Shown piece by piece: positions 47,250 to 55,697 of a DNA stretch of 64,000 bases. A model generated the notes under the pieces. It was not told where the DNA came from. It ran no database searches and saw only the letters and a list, made by a program, of their open reading frames with translations. The first letter of the stretch is position 1. Each line of letters opens with the position of its first letter. Origin of the DNA: Thermoactinomyces vulgaris (GTDB lineage Bacteria; Bacillota; Bacilli; Thermoactinomycetales; Thermoactinomycetaceae); assembly GCF_003688725.1 (NCBI RefSeq), contig NZ_REFP01000011.1:62001-126000 (forward strand), written 5' to 3'. The translations under genes were made by a program, and so were the position numbers.

Positions 47250-48476
47250 ATGCTGGATGCAAAAACGATGGAAATCATTAAAACAACGGCTCCGGTACTG
47301 AAAGAAAACAGTGTAGCGATCGGAAAACGGTTTTATGAATTATTGTTCACCCGTCATCCGGAGTTGCTCCATATTTTTAACCACAGTAACCAAAAACGCG
47401 GTTTGCAGCAACGTTCCTTGGCGCATTCCGTCTATGTGAGCGGGGAGCATATCGACCGTTTGGAGGACATCCAACCACTCATCATGAAAATCGCCCATAA
47501 ACACCGGGCGCTCGGGGTCAAACCGGAACAATATCCTGTGGTGGGCGAAACGCTGATTGAGGCTGTCAAAGATGTGTTGGGGGACGGAGCGACGGATGAG
47601 ATTATCCAGGCTTGGGTGAAGGCCTATGATTACATCGCCAATCAATTCATCGGAATCGAACAAAAGTTGTATGAACAAACGGAATCGGAAGAAGGCAATT
47701 GGGAAGGTTTCCGGGAATTTGTGGTGGTGAAAAAAGTGAAGGAGAGCGAGGTGATCACCTCCTTCTATTTAAAACCCAAAGACAATAAGCCCCTTGCTTC
47801 ATTCCGTCCCGGACAGTATCTGACCATCCGGGCAAAGATTCCGGGTGAAAAATACATGCATCACCGCCATTACAGTTTGTCCGATGCTCCCGGAAAGGAC
47901 ACCTACCGGATCAGCGTGAAACGGGAAGATGTCCGGGATGGAAATCCTCCCGGCGTGGTTTCCACCTGGTTGCATGAACAGGTGCAGGAAGGGGATGTGC
48001 TTGAATTCAGTTCGCCGGCTGGTGATTTTGTTTTGGATACCGAATCCACGAACCCGGTCGTGTTGATCAGCGGAGGTGTCGGGTTCACTCCCCTCATGAG
48101 CATGTTGAACACCTTGGTGGAAAAACAGCCGGACCGGGATGTAACCTGCATTCATGCGGCCATAAACGGCAAACACCATGCAATGAAAGAGCATGTGGCC
48201 CGTTTGGCGGCAACTTGTGATCGGCTGAAATCTTATGTGATTTATGAATCGCCGACCGAAGAGGACCGAGCGGAAAAATCCTTTGACAAAGAGGGATGGA
48301 TTGACAAAAAGTGGCTGGAGTCCGTGGTGGACCATACCGGTGCCGATTTTTATTTGTGCGGCCCGGTTCCGTTTATGGAAGTTGTTTATTCGGCGCTCCG
48401 AGAGATGAATGTGGATGAAAGCCGCATTCATTATGAAGCTTTTCGCCCGCTTGACACCATGGATGCCGGTTCATGA
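47250..48476 (+). CDS. hmp: Flavohaemoglobin, nitric oxide dioxygenase
   Basis: Hmp oxidises nitric oxide to nitrate using oxygen and NAD(P)H, or reduces it slowly without oxygen. The globin domain (about 1-140) has the proximal haem His85 in IAHKHRALGVKPEQY. The FAD domain has HHRHYSLSDAP, and the NAD domain has SGGVGFTPLMSML and YLCGPVPFM. The product is 408 aa. ATG at 47250 follows GGAGGAGG. The leader of about 120 nt follows a Crp/Fnr-activated promoter, and a strong terminator ends the unit. Confidence 0.97.
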   Translation: MLDAKTMEIIKTTAPVLKENSVAIGKRFYELLFTRHPELLHIFNHSNQKRGLQQRSLAHSVYVSGEHIDRLEDIQPLIMKIAHKHRALGVKPEQYPVVGETLIEAVKDVLGDGATDEIIQAWVKAYDYIANQFIGIEQKLYEQTESEEGNWEGFREFVVVKKVKESEVITSFYLKPKDNKPLASFRPGQYLTIRAKIPGEKYMHHRHYSLSDAPGKDTYRISVKREDVRDGNPPGVVSTWLHEQVQEGDVLEFSSPAGDFVLDTESTNPVVLISGGVGFTPLMSMLNTLVEKQPDRDVTCIHAAINGKHHAMKEHVARLAATCDRLKSYVIYESPTEEDRAEKSFDKEGWIDKKWLESVVDHTGADFYLCGPVPFMEVVYSALREMNVDESRIHYEAFRPLDTMDAGS

Positions 48477-48487
48477 CGGGAAAATGA

Positions 48488-48515
48488 AAACCACCCGATA
48501 CGGGTGGTTTTTTTG
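48488..48515 (+). terminator. Terminator after hmp
   Basis: A 9-bp perfect stem (48489-48497 with 48501-48509) and 3-base loop run into Ts. Confidence 0.9.
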
Positions 48516-48601
48516 TTTGCAGAGCTTATAAGCCTTGGCAAAGAAAAGAAATTGACAAAGTGTCAAACATTTTGTCGCCATTTTGTGAACGACATCCGTT
48601 A

Positions 48602-48644
48602 TGTGATGTGAATCACAAAAGCGGCGCAACGCCCCGTTTAAAGT
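48602..48644 (+). promoter_or_regulatory. Crp/Fnr box and -10 of the qox operon
   Basis: TGTGATGTGAATCACA at 48602-48617 is a perfect box. TAAAGT at 48639-48644 lies 21 bases downstream, as at hmp. Transcription would begin near 48651. Confidence 0.82.
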
Positions 48645-48731
48645 GAAGGTGTAACAAAAAAATGAAATACAGGCAGGAGGAATTCATACCAGAGACACAA
48701 GGACATGAATCATTTTTATGAACCCTTCATT

Positions 48732-48747
48732 TGTGATGTTTGTCACA
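48732..48747 (+). promoter_or_regulatory. Second Crp/Fnr box inside the qox leader
   Basis: TGTGATGTTTGTCACA is another perfect box, about 60 bases before the qoxA start and about 80 bases downstream of the predicted start of transcription. No -10 lies at the activator distance. It could act as a roadblock or serve an unseen promoter. Confidence 0.7.
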
Positions 48748-48808
48748 AAATCTGGAGAATTGGACTCATCAGCCAGTGACATTCCAAGTGTTATGGGAGG
48801 GAGAATTG

Positions 48809-49711
48809 TTGAAGAAATTGCGGGCATCCAACAGACTGAGAAAGCTTTTGCCGGTACCGGGATTTGTTCTCATTTTATTGCTGACAGGATGCGATGACCG
48901 TTATGTCATGTTTAATCCGTCCGGACCGGTCGCCATGACTCTGTATGATCTGATCAAGTTGTCCGTTCTCATGCTGTCTTTGATTGTGATCCCGGTGATG
49001 CTGTTCTTCTTCTATGTGGTTTACCGGTATCGGGACAAACCGGGAAATAAAGCTTCCTACCGTCCGGAGTGGGATGACAGCAAAATCATGGAGATCATCT
49101 GGTGGACCATTCCGGTGGTGATTGTCGCCATCTTGAGTGTGGCAACGGTTCGGGACACATATGGATTGACGAAAAAACCTTCACCGAACAAGCCGATCAC
49201 CATTGAAGTGGTTTCATTGGACTGGAAATGGCTTTTCTTGTATCCGGAACAAAACATTGCCACGGTGAACCATGCACCCGTTCCGGCAGGGGTTCCGGTT
49301 CAATTTGTGCTCACTTCAGATGCCCCCATGAACTCCTTCTGGGTTCCGGAATTGGGCGGGCAATTGTACACCATGCCGGGAATGGAGATGCCGCTTTGGT
49401 TGCAAGCCGACAAACCCGGTGTGTATGAAGGAAAAGGAGCCAACTTTACCGGAAAAGGCTTTGCCCACATGAATTTTGAAGTGATTGCCAAACCGCAGGC
49501 GGAATTCGATGCATGGGCAGAAAGCGTGAAGAAATCCGCACCTGCTTTCACAGGAGAAAAATATGATCAATTGAAACAGCCGGGTTTGGCAAAAGAGCAG
49601 TCGTACTCGTCTTATCCGCCCAAACTTTACAAACAAATCGTGGATAAAAACGGAGGAATCTATTGGGACAAACATGATATGGACGTTCGCCATGAACCTG
49701 TTCATGAATAA
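48809..49711 (+). CDS. qoxA: Cytochrome aa3 quinol oxidase subunit II
   Basis: QoxA is the membrane-anchored subunit II of the aa3 quinol oxidase. A lipoprotein signal ends in LLTGC at about residues 24-28, two transmembrane helices follow (about 45-70 and 85-110), and a C-terminal cupredoxin-like domain is outside. The copper-A ligands of cytochrome c oxidases are missing; the corresponding stretch is GGQLYTMPGMEMPLWL. This marks a quinol oxidase. TTG at 48809 is preferred because GGAGG lies 7 bases upstream; an adjacent TTG at 48806 is possible. The product is 300 aa. Confidence 0.93.
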   Translation: MKKLRASNRLRKLLPVPGFVLILLLTGCDDRYVMFNPSGPVAMTLYDLIKLSVLMLSLIVIPVMLFFFYVVYRYRDKPGNKASYRPEWDDSKIMEIIWWTIPVVIVAILSVATVRDTYGLTKKPSPNKPITIEVVSLDWKWLFLYPEQNIATVNHAPVPAGVPVQFVLTSDAPMNSFWVPELGGQLYTMPGMEMPLWLQADKPGVYEGKGANFTGKGFAHMNFEVIAKPQAEFDAWAESVKKSAPAFTGEKYDQLKQPGLAKEQSYSSYPPKLYKQIVDKNGGIYWDKHDMDVRHEPVHE

Positions 49712-49731
49712 CGGAAAGGTGGGATCCAACA

Positions 49732-51678
49732 GTGATTCAGCAAATCGTTGATTACCTGAAAAACGCCCACCCCATGATTCAAATGTCAGCGGTTGCTTCC
49801 TTGGTTGTTCTGCTCGGGATCATCTTTGTGCTGACATATTTTAAAAAGTGGGGCTGGTTGTGGCGCGAATGGCTGACCACGGTGGACCATAAAAAAATCG
49901 GGGTGATGTATCTGATCTGCGCCCTGATCATGTTGTTCCGCGGTGGCGTGGATGCGCTGTTGATGCGGATTCAGCTGGCGGCGCCCAATATGCACTTTCT
50001 CGATCCGCAACATTATAACGAAATTTTTTCCACACACGGAACGATCATGATCTTGTTTGTGGCCATGCCGATGATCTTTGCCATGATGAACATTGCGGTT
50101 CCCCTTCAAATCGGGGCACGCGATGTCGCATTTCCTTTCTTGAACGCACTCAGTTTCTGGTTGTTTTTCTTCGGTGCGATGCTGTTTAATCTTTCCTTTA
50201 TCCTGGGCGGTGCGCCGGACGCCGGATGGGTGGCTTATCCGCCGTTATCCGAAGTGGATTTCAGTCCGGGCCCCGGAATCAACTACTACCTGATGTCGCT
50301 CCAGATCTCAGGAATCGGAAGCATTGCAACCGGTGTCAACTTTATCGTCACGATCCTGAAAATGCGGGCACCCGGCATGACCTTGATGAAAATGCCGCTG
50401 TTTCCCTGGTCGGTTCTCGGGTCTTGCATCATCATTATTTTCGCTTTCCCGGCCTTGACCGTGGCTTTGGCGCTTCTCGGGTTGGACCGGATTTTTGATA
50501 CCCATTTCTTTACGATGGATGGCGGCGGGAACCCGATGATGTATATCAACCTGTTCTGGATTTGGGGTCACCCGGAAGTATACATTGCCATCCTGCCGGT
50601 TTACGGAATTTTGTCGGAAGTGATCAGCACCTTCAGCAAGAAACGCATTTTTGGTTACAAATCGATGGTGATGTCGCTGATGCTTATCAGCGTGATCAGT
50701 TACTTCGTCTGGGCACACCATTACTTTGTGATGGGGGCCGGCCCCGGAGTCAACAGTTTCTTTGCCGTCGCTTCCATGGCGGTCGGAATTCCGACGGGTG
50801 TGAAGGTGTTTAACTGGCTGTTTACGATGTTCAGAGGACGCATCCGGCTGACCCTGCCGATGATGTGGGCACTTGCTTTCATTCCTTGCTTTGTCGTGGG
50901 CGGGGCAACCGGAATCATGCTGGCGATGGCACCGGCGGATTATCAGTTCCACAACAGTTATTTCCTCATTGCCCACTTCCATCAAGTCTTGATCGGAGGA
51001 GCCGTCTTCGGACTGTTGGCCGGAATGTATTACTGGTGGCCGAAAGTGTTTGGGTTCAAATTAAACGAGAAGCTTGGAAAATGGGGATTCTGGTTCTTTA
51101 ACATCGGCTTTTATGTCTGCTTCATGCCGCAATACGCTTTGGGATTCATGGGCATGACCCGGCGCGTGTACACTTACCCGGCTGAATCGGGTTGGGGAGA
51201 TCTCAACTTTGTCTCCACCATCGGTGCCTTTATGATGGGAGCCGGTTTCTTGTTCATCGGTGCTCAAATTGTCTACAGCTTGTTCCATAAAGAGTTGGAC
51301 ACAACCGGAGATCCGTGGGACGGCCGCACCCTCGAATGGTCGATTCCTTCCCCTGCACCGCATTACAACTTTGCCCAAATCCCGGAAGTGGGCAGTTTTG
51401 ACGCCTGGTGGGAGAAAAAACGGGGCAACCGGGACAGTTTGAAAACCGGTTCAAAACTCAAACCGATCCACATGCCGAAAAATACGCCCATTCCGTTCCT
51501 CATGTCGATCGCCTTCTTTATCGGCGGATTCGGATTGGTGTTCAGTCAATTCACCATTGCGGTCATCGGGTTGATCGGGATCATTGCATGTATGTTGTGG
51601 CGCTCGTTGGAAAAGGATGAGGGTTATTTCATTCCCGTCGATGAAATCAAAAAAGCGACTGCCAAGGGGGTGTCGTAA
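49732..51678 (+). CDS. qoxB: Cytochrome aa3 quinol oxidase subunit I
   Basis: The catalytic haem-copper subunit, which reduces oxygen and pumps protons. Signature elements are FSTHGTIMILF (haem a ligand), WGHPEVYIAILPVYG (copper-B His with the cross-linked Tyr), AHHYFVMG (copper-B His pair) and FHNSYFLIAHFHQVL (haem ligands). About fourteen helices fill 648 aa. GTG at 49732 follows GGAAAGGTGGGA. qoxC starts immediately after the stop. Haem A synthesis genes downstream support an aa3-type enzyme. Confidence 0.97.
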   Translation: MIQQIVDYLKNAHPMIQMSAVASLVVLLGIIFVLTYFKKWGWLWREWLTTVDHKKIGVMYLICALIMLFRGGVDALLMRIQLAAPNMHFLDPQHYNEIFSTHGTIMILFVAMPMIFAMMNIAVPLQIGARDVAFPFLNALSFWLFFFGAMLFNLSFILGGAPDAGWVAYPPLSEVDFSPGPGINYYLMSLQISGIGSIATGVNFIVTILKMRAPGMTLMKMPLFPWSVLGSCIIIIFAFPALTVALALLGLDRIFDTHFFTMDGGGNPMMYINLFWIWGHPEVYIAILPVYGILSEVISTFSKKRIFGYKSMVMSLMLISVISYFVWAHHYFVMGAGPGVNSFFAVASMAVGIPTGVKVFNWLFTMFRGRIRLTLPMMWALAFIPCFVVGGATGIMLAMAPADYQFHNSYFLIAHFHQVLIGGAVFGLLAGMYYWWPKVFGFKLNEKLGKWGFWFFNIGFYVCFMPQYALGFMGMTRRVYTYPAESGWGDLNFVSTIGAFMMGAGFLFIGAQIVYSLFHKELDTTGDPWDGRTLEWSIPSPAPHYNFAQIPEVGSFDAWWEKKRGNRDSLKTGSKLKPIHMPKNTPIPFLMSIAFFIGGFGLVFSQFTIAVIGLIGIIACMLWRSLEKDEGYFIPVDEIKKATAKGVS

Positions 51679-52299
51679 ATGGGAGCGACGGAACAACAAG
51701 CTGTTTTGGATCACCAAGCGCATGACCATGAACATCACGAGGATCAAGACCGTTATGTTCTGGGCTTTTGGGTGTTCCTTGCGTCGGATTTGGTGCTGTT
51801 TGCCAGCATCATCGCCACTTATTTTGTCTTGCGTACGCATACCGACGGGGGCCCGTCCGCGGCCGAACTGTTTGAAATTCCGCTGTTCACGCTGGAAACC
51901 ATCCTGCTTTTGACCAGCAGTTTCACATGTGGTTTGGCGATGCACGCGATGAAAAACCACCGGTTGAATGCCATGATCGGGTGGATCGCCGCCACGATCG
52001 CCTTGGGATTGGCGTTTGTCGGGATTGAGGCCAGTGAGTTTGTCAAATACGCTGCCGAAGGGGCCACCATGCAGCGGAGCGCGTTTTTGTCCGGATTTTA
52101 TACACTGCTTGGAACCCACGGACTTCACGTATGTCTGGGCATGGGTTGGCTTGCCTCTGTGATGGTTCAGCTGAAGCGCCAATCCATCAATCCGGCCACG
52201 GCAAGAAAATTCACAAACGCGGGACTCTACTGGCACTTCTTGGATGTGGTGTGGATCCTGATCTTCACGCTGGTTTATCTGGTGGGGGTGATTGAATGA
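51679..52299 (+). CDS. qoxC: Cytochrome aa3 quinol oxidase subunit III
   Basis: A 206-aa membrane protein with five helices matching subunit III of Bacillus quinol oxidases (GFWVFLASDLVLFASIIATY near residue 27, GTHGLHVCLGMGW near 146, YWHFLDVVWI near 185). The N-terminus is His-rich (DHQAHDHEHHEDQD), which may bind metal or be a species quirk. ATG at 51679 directly follows the qoxB stop. The stop overlaps the qoxD start by four bases. Confidence 0.95.
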   Translation: MGATEQQAVLDHQAHDHEHHEDQDRYVLGFWVFLASDLVLFASIIATYFVLRTHTDGGPSAAELFEIPLFTLETILLLTSSFTCGLAMHAMKNHRLNAMIGWIAATIALGLAFVGIEASEFVKYAAEGATMQRSAFLSGFYTLLGTHGLHVCLGMGWLASVMVQLKRQSINPATARKFTNAGLYWHFLDVVWILIFTLVYLVGVIE

Positions 52300-52589
52300 A
52301 AAAAACAAGCAGTTTCCCCTGGTCTCATGTGATCGGATTTATCGGATCGATCGTGCTCACGTTTTTGGCCATCGGGGTTGCCGTCCGTTCCCCGCTTTCC
52401 ATGGTTGGGACCTTGACGGTCTTGCTGGTGTTGGCCGCCTTGCAAATTTTGATTCAGTTGGTTTTCTTTATGCACATCAATGAAAAAAAAGGGCCGGCTT
52501 ATCATACCATCGCCATTTCGCTGGGATTTGTGTTTACGTTTGCCGTGATAGCCGGATCCATTTGGGTGATGACCTTCAGTTACTTTTAA
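52296..52589 (+). CDS. qoxD: Cytochrome aa3 quinol oxidase subunit IV
   Basis: A 97-aa protein with three transmembrane helices and the conserved QLVFFMHINEKKGP segment near residue 54, the hallmark of subunit IV of the CyoD/QoxD family. It is needed for assembly or stability of the oxidase. The start overlaps the qoxC stop (ATGA). Confidence 0.93.
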   Translation: MKKTSSFPWSHVIGFIGSIVLTFLAIGVAVRSPLSMVGTLTVLLVLAALQILIQLVFFMHINEKKGPAYHTIAISLGFVFTFAVIAGSIWVMTFSYF

Positions 52590-52604
52590 TAAGGGGTGAG
52601 GAAA

Positions 52605-53525
52605 ATGCCGGCTCCATCGGTTCATGCGGTTTCATCAGACACCCGGTTGCTTCCTGCGGTGATCAATAAGGTCAAGGCGTATGTGGCCTTGACCAAACCG
52701 CGGATTGTACTCCTGATGGTTTTTTCGGCGCTTTGTTCCGCCATCGTTGCCGAGGGGGGATGGCCGGAGGTTTGGACCTTGGTTCATATGTCGGTCGGTT
52801 TGGCGTTGTGTGCCGCGGGGGCATCCGCTTTTAACATGTGGTACGACCGTGACATGGATCAACTGATGGAACGCACCATCCATCGACCGCTTCCCACCGG
52901 GCGGATCCGTCCGCAATCCGCGCTTTGGTTCGGATTGGGTCTGGGCATGTTGTCCCTGATTTGGTTGGCCGTTTTCGTCAACGGGCTTTCCGCCCTCCTG
53001 GCGCTGGCCGGCTACTTGTATTACACCATGATCTACACGGTGTGGCTGAAACGGAGAACACCGCTCAACATTGTCATCGGGGGCGGAGCCGGCGCGCTTC
53101 CCCCCATGGTGGGATGTGCTGCGGTGACGGGGGAAATCGGTTGGACAGCCGTGTGGTTGTTTGCCATAATCTTCGTTTGGACGCCGCCTCATTTCTGGCC
53201 GCTGGCCATGGTGAGAAATGAGGAGTATCGCTTGGCGCACGTTCCCATGATGCCGGCAGTCCGGGGTTTTCGTGTCACAAAACGGCAATGTTTGGTTTAT
53301 ACGGTGCTTCTTTTGCCTGCCACTTTGGGATTGGCGATGACCGGAGCGGTTGGCGGTTTTTATCTGGTCGCGGCCGTCCTGGCCGGATTGGCTTTTTTGG
53401 CGGTCCAGATTCGGATGTGGCGGGAAGCGGATGATGAGATCCTGTGGGCAAGACGGGCTTTTCGGGCTTCATTGGCTTATTTGACGGTTTTGTTTGCTGC
53501 CATGGCCATGGATGTATTGATATAA
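52605..53525 (+). CDS. ctaB: Protohaem IX farnesyltransferase (haem O synthase)
   Basis: CtaB converts haem B to haem O, the precursor of haem A. It is a polytopic UbiA-family prenyltransferase with the Asp-rich motif NMWYDRDMDQLMERT near residue 85 and about eight membrane helices. The product is 306 aa. ATG at 52605 follows AAGGGGTGAGG. It lies 15 bases after qoxD, so haem supply is co-expressed with the oxidase. Confidence 0.96.
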   Translation: MPAPSVHAVSSDTRLLPAVINKVKAYVALTKPRIVLLMVFSALCSAIVAEGGWPEVWTLVHMSVGLALCAAGASAFNMWYDRDMDQLMERTIHRPLPTGRIRPQSALWFGLGLGMLSLIWLAVFVNGLSALLALAGYLYYTMIYTVWLKRRTPLNIVIGGGAGALPPMVGCAAVTGEIGWTAVWLFAIIFVWTPPHFWPLAMVRNEEYRLAHVPMMPAVRGFRVTKRQCLVYTVLLLPATLGLAMTGAVGGFYLVAAVLAGLAFLAVQIRMWREADDEILWARRAFRASLAYLTVLFAAMAMDVLI

Positions 53526-53560
53526 AATTTCTCCTTTTTTTCTAAGAAGGGAGGGAGAGG

Positions 53561-54499
53561 ATGCAAACGGCAACCATTTTCCGCCATCGGAAAAAACTTT
53601 ATTCGTTGGCGCTCATCACGCTGATCGGGTTGTTTTTGGTCAATCTCATTGGTTTTGTCGACACCAAGACAGGGTCCACTTTTGGTTGTGGCGAAGAGTG
53701 GCCCCTCTGTAACGGGGAATGGATTCCAAGCAAATGGGATAAACATGTTGCCATTGAATACACCCACCGGGTGAGTGTCCTGGTTGACATGATTCTCTTG
53801 ATCGTGTTGACCGTCCTCTCCTGGACACGATACCGGGACCGGAAAGCGATGCGAATCATTATCGGCATTTGTTTTTCGGGATTTATCGGGGAGTCGGTAT
53901 TGGGCGCGTTGACGGTTCTTTTTGACAACCCGCCGTGGGTGTTGGCTTTTCATATGGGGATGGCTCTCACTTCGGTGGTGGGATTGTTTTTGTGGACGGG
54001 ATGGTTGTACCGAAACGAGGTGGACCCGTCACGCCACCAAAAGGAAGCGGATCCGGCCGGGATGAAAAAGCTGGGACAATGGGCCTGGTTCGCGGTGATA
54101 TATTTCTTCTTCGTGGTGTACTTCGGGGCGTATGTCTCATTTACCGGTTCCGGTTCTTTCTTTCAAGGATGGCCGGTGCCGACGGAACCTTATGAAATCG
54201 CCCGGCATGCGCTGGTGATTGACTGGGTTCACCGCCTTTCAGGTTTTGTCCTTCTTTTGATGATCCTCCGGCTGAGCGTGTTGGCTTACCGGATGCGTCA
54301 GGAAAGAAAGGATTTGTGGGGCATCTGCCGGGCCATGTTAATCCTGATCGTCTTGCAGTTTTTAAGCGGCGGTTTGTTGATTTACACCGGACTGAGCCTG
54401 GCGGCCTTCCTGCTTCATGTTACCTTTCCCAGCCTGATCATTTGCCTGTTGAGTTGGCTGGCTTTTAAAACCGTGCCACAGAGAAGAAACAGACTATGA
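53561..54499 (+). CDS. ctaA: Haem A synthase
   Basis: CtaA oxidises haem O to haem A. The protein has eight helices in two four-helix halves, with the conserved His residues in EYTHRVSVL (about 67), HMGMALTS, DWVHRLSGF and LLHVTFPSL. The Cys pair of the Bacillus first loop is present (GCGEEWPLCNGEW). The product is 312 aa. ATG at 53561 follows AGGGAGGGAG. It closes the qox operon before a terminator. In Bacillus subtilis ctaA and ctaB sit with the caa3 oxidase genes; here they follow the quinol oxidase. Confidence 0.95.
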   Translation: MQTATIFRHRKKLYSLALITLIGLFLVNLIGFVDTKTGSTFGCGEEWPLCNGEWIPSKWDKHVAIEYTHRVSVLVDMILLIVLTVLSWTRYRDRKAMRIIIGICFSGFIGESVLGALTVLFDNPPWVLAFHMGMALTSVVGLFLWTGWLYRNEVDPSRHQKEADPAGMKKLGQWAWFAVIYFFFVVYFGAYVSFTGSGSFFQGWPVPTEPYEIARHALVIDWVHRLSGFVLLLMILRLSVLAYRMRQERKDLWGICRAMLILIVLQFLSGGLLIYTGLSLAAFLLHVTFPSLIICLLSWLAFKTVPQRRNRL

Positions 54500-54514
54500 A
54501 AGATTGACAAGAGT

Positions 54515-54547
54515 AAGGCCACCTTATCATGGTGGCCTGTTTTTTAT
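54515..54547 (+). terminator. Terminator after ctaA
   Basis: An 8-bp perfect stem (AGGCCACC with GGTGGCCT) with a 7-base loop is followed by GTTTTTTAT. Confidence 0.9.
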
Positions 54548-54557
54548 TTGGGGAAAA

Positions 54558-55061
54558 TTATCTTTCTCTTTCCATCGCATCCCGCTTGGTCCGGTGAACC
54601 GTGCCGAACGGATGCTCCGGCGGGGCGTAAATGCTGTAGAGTTTCAAAGGCTGATATCCCGTATTGATAATGTTGTGCCATGTGCCGGCCGGAACCATGA
54701 TGGCATCATCTTCAAATACGGCTCTTTGGAAATTTAACCGGTCTCTTTGCGGTCCCATTTGCACCCAGCCCTGGCCTTCTTCAATGCGCAAGAACTGGTC
54801 TACATTGCGGTGGACTTCCAGGCCGATATCTTCCCCGGGGTTAATGCTCATCAAAGTCACCTGCAAATGATCTCCCGTCCAGATGGCCGTGCGAAACGTT
54901 TGGTTTTGTTCAGCCGCTTGTTCGATATTGATGACAAAAGGTTTTTTTCCCTGATCTTCGAACCGGACCCTGTTGGGGTTGGACGGATCAGGCATTTGAG
55001 CATAATAAGGATACGGATAAGGAGGATACATGTAGTGATACACATTGCTCATCCCTTTCAA
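54558..55061 (-). CDS. Cupin-domain protein with a Tyr/Pro-rich N-terminus
   Basis: The N-terminal 20 residues are rich in Tyr and Pro (MYPPYPYPYYAQ). The rest is a cupin barrel with GEDIGLEVHRNVDQFLRIEEG and VPAGTWHNIINTG and the family ending APPEHPFGTVHRTK. The metal His residues are present. It resembles mannose-6-phosphate isomerase-like cupins common in Bacilli, function unknown. The start is unclear: TTG at 55061, ATG at 55052, or a GTG at 55043 that is best placed after AAAGGGATGAG. It converges on ctaA. Confidence 0.8.
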   Translation of the reverse strand: MKGMSNVYHYMYPPYPYPYYAQMPDPSNPNRVRFEDQGKKPFVINIEQAAEQNQTFRTAIWTGDHLQVTLMSINPGEDIGLEVHRNVDQFLRIEEGQGWVQMGPQRDRLNFQRAVFEDDAIMVPAGTWHNIINTGYQPLKLYSIYAPPEHPFGTVHRTKRDAMERER

Positions 55062-55159
55062 AGGTATTCATGCTTTTTTCAAAGGTGATTTCACATTATA
55101 CATATGGGGATCCGTGGGCAGATGTTCCGTGTTTTTGAAATCAAAGAGTGAACACAAAA

Positions 55160-55190
55160 GAAAAAGACCTCGTGATGTGAGGTCTTTTTT
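55160..55190. terminator. Terminator for the small minus-strand membrane gene
   Basis: An 11-bp stem with AAAAAGACCTC and GAGGTCTTTTT arms and a 7-base loop gives a U-run on both strands. Confidence 0.85.
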
Positions 55191-55201
55191 GTCAAAATGT
55201 T

Positions 55202-55372
55202 TCAAATTAAATACAAAATGATTAAAATGATAAGCAAAACACTATCCAGGATACTAGCCAAAATATAGGCCGATTTGGGTTCCCAATTCAACTTTTTTCC
55301 AAAAGTGATAGCCCCGAATAGGAAGATCGATGACAGTACGGCGTAGATCAAAATTAAATATAGGATTTCTAT
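55202..55372 (-). CDS. Small two-helix membrane protein, start codon uncertain
   Basis: The frame encodes two hydrophobic helices separated by a short basic/polar loop (FGKKLNWEPKS) and ends at a terminator, so it looks real. There is no ATG, GTG or TTG near the strong GGAGGG site (55384-55379); the codon at ideal spacing is ATA at 55372, giving 56 aa. The only upstream start, TTG at 55462, lies in TTGACA and would add residues unlike a membrane leader. I give the ATA position as a placeholder. No family was recognised. Confidence 0.45.
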   Translation of the reverse strand: MEILYLILIYAVLSSIFLFGAITFGKKLNWEPKSAYILASILDSVLLIILIILYLI

Positions 55373-55697
55373 CTTTATCCCTCCGTTTCTTTTACAGATT
55401 GGATCAGCAATGAAACCAGTTCCCAAAGAGTTATTCGTAAAAGGATCGGATTTTTTTGTCAAAATATTTTCTGTTTGGGAAGAAAACCATTTTGTTCATT
55501 TTTTTGGGAGGGACTTTCGGGATGTTTATGGTGCATGGTTTACTGACTTGTTTGTTTTTCTTTTGCTAAACTGAAAGTGGCAGAATTTGCGATTGTTCAC
55601 GGAACAGGGTTGTATTCATTATTTACAAAAAATACGGAATAGGAAAAATGCGGTTCGGCAATAGTCCGATTTAATCACAGGTTTGGGAGGCGGAAAG

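Noticed and set aside
55082-55100. GTGATTTCAC upstream of the second cupin as a Crp/Fnr box
   Set aside because: The half-sites are too close together and overlap a TATAAT, so the activator geometry is absent.
55570-55610. TGCGATTGTTCACG as another Crp/Fnr box
   Set aside because: The half-sites are imperfect and 4 bases apart instead of 6.
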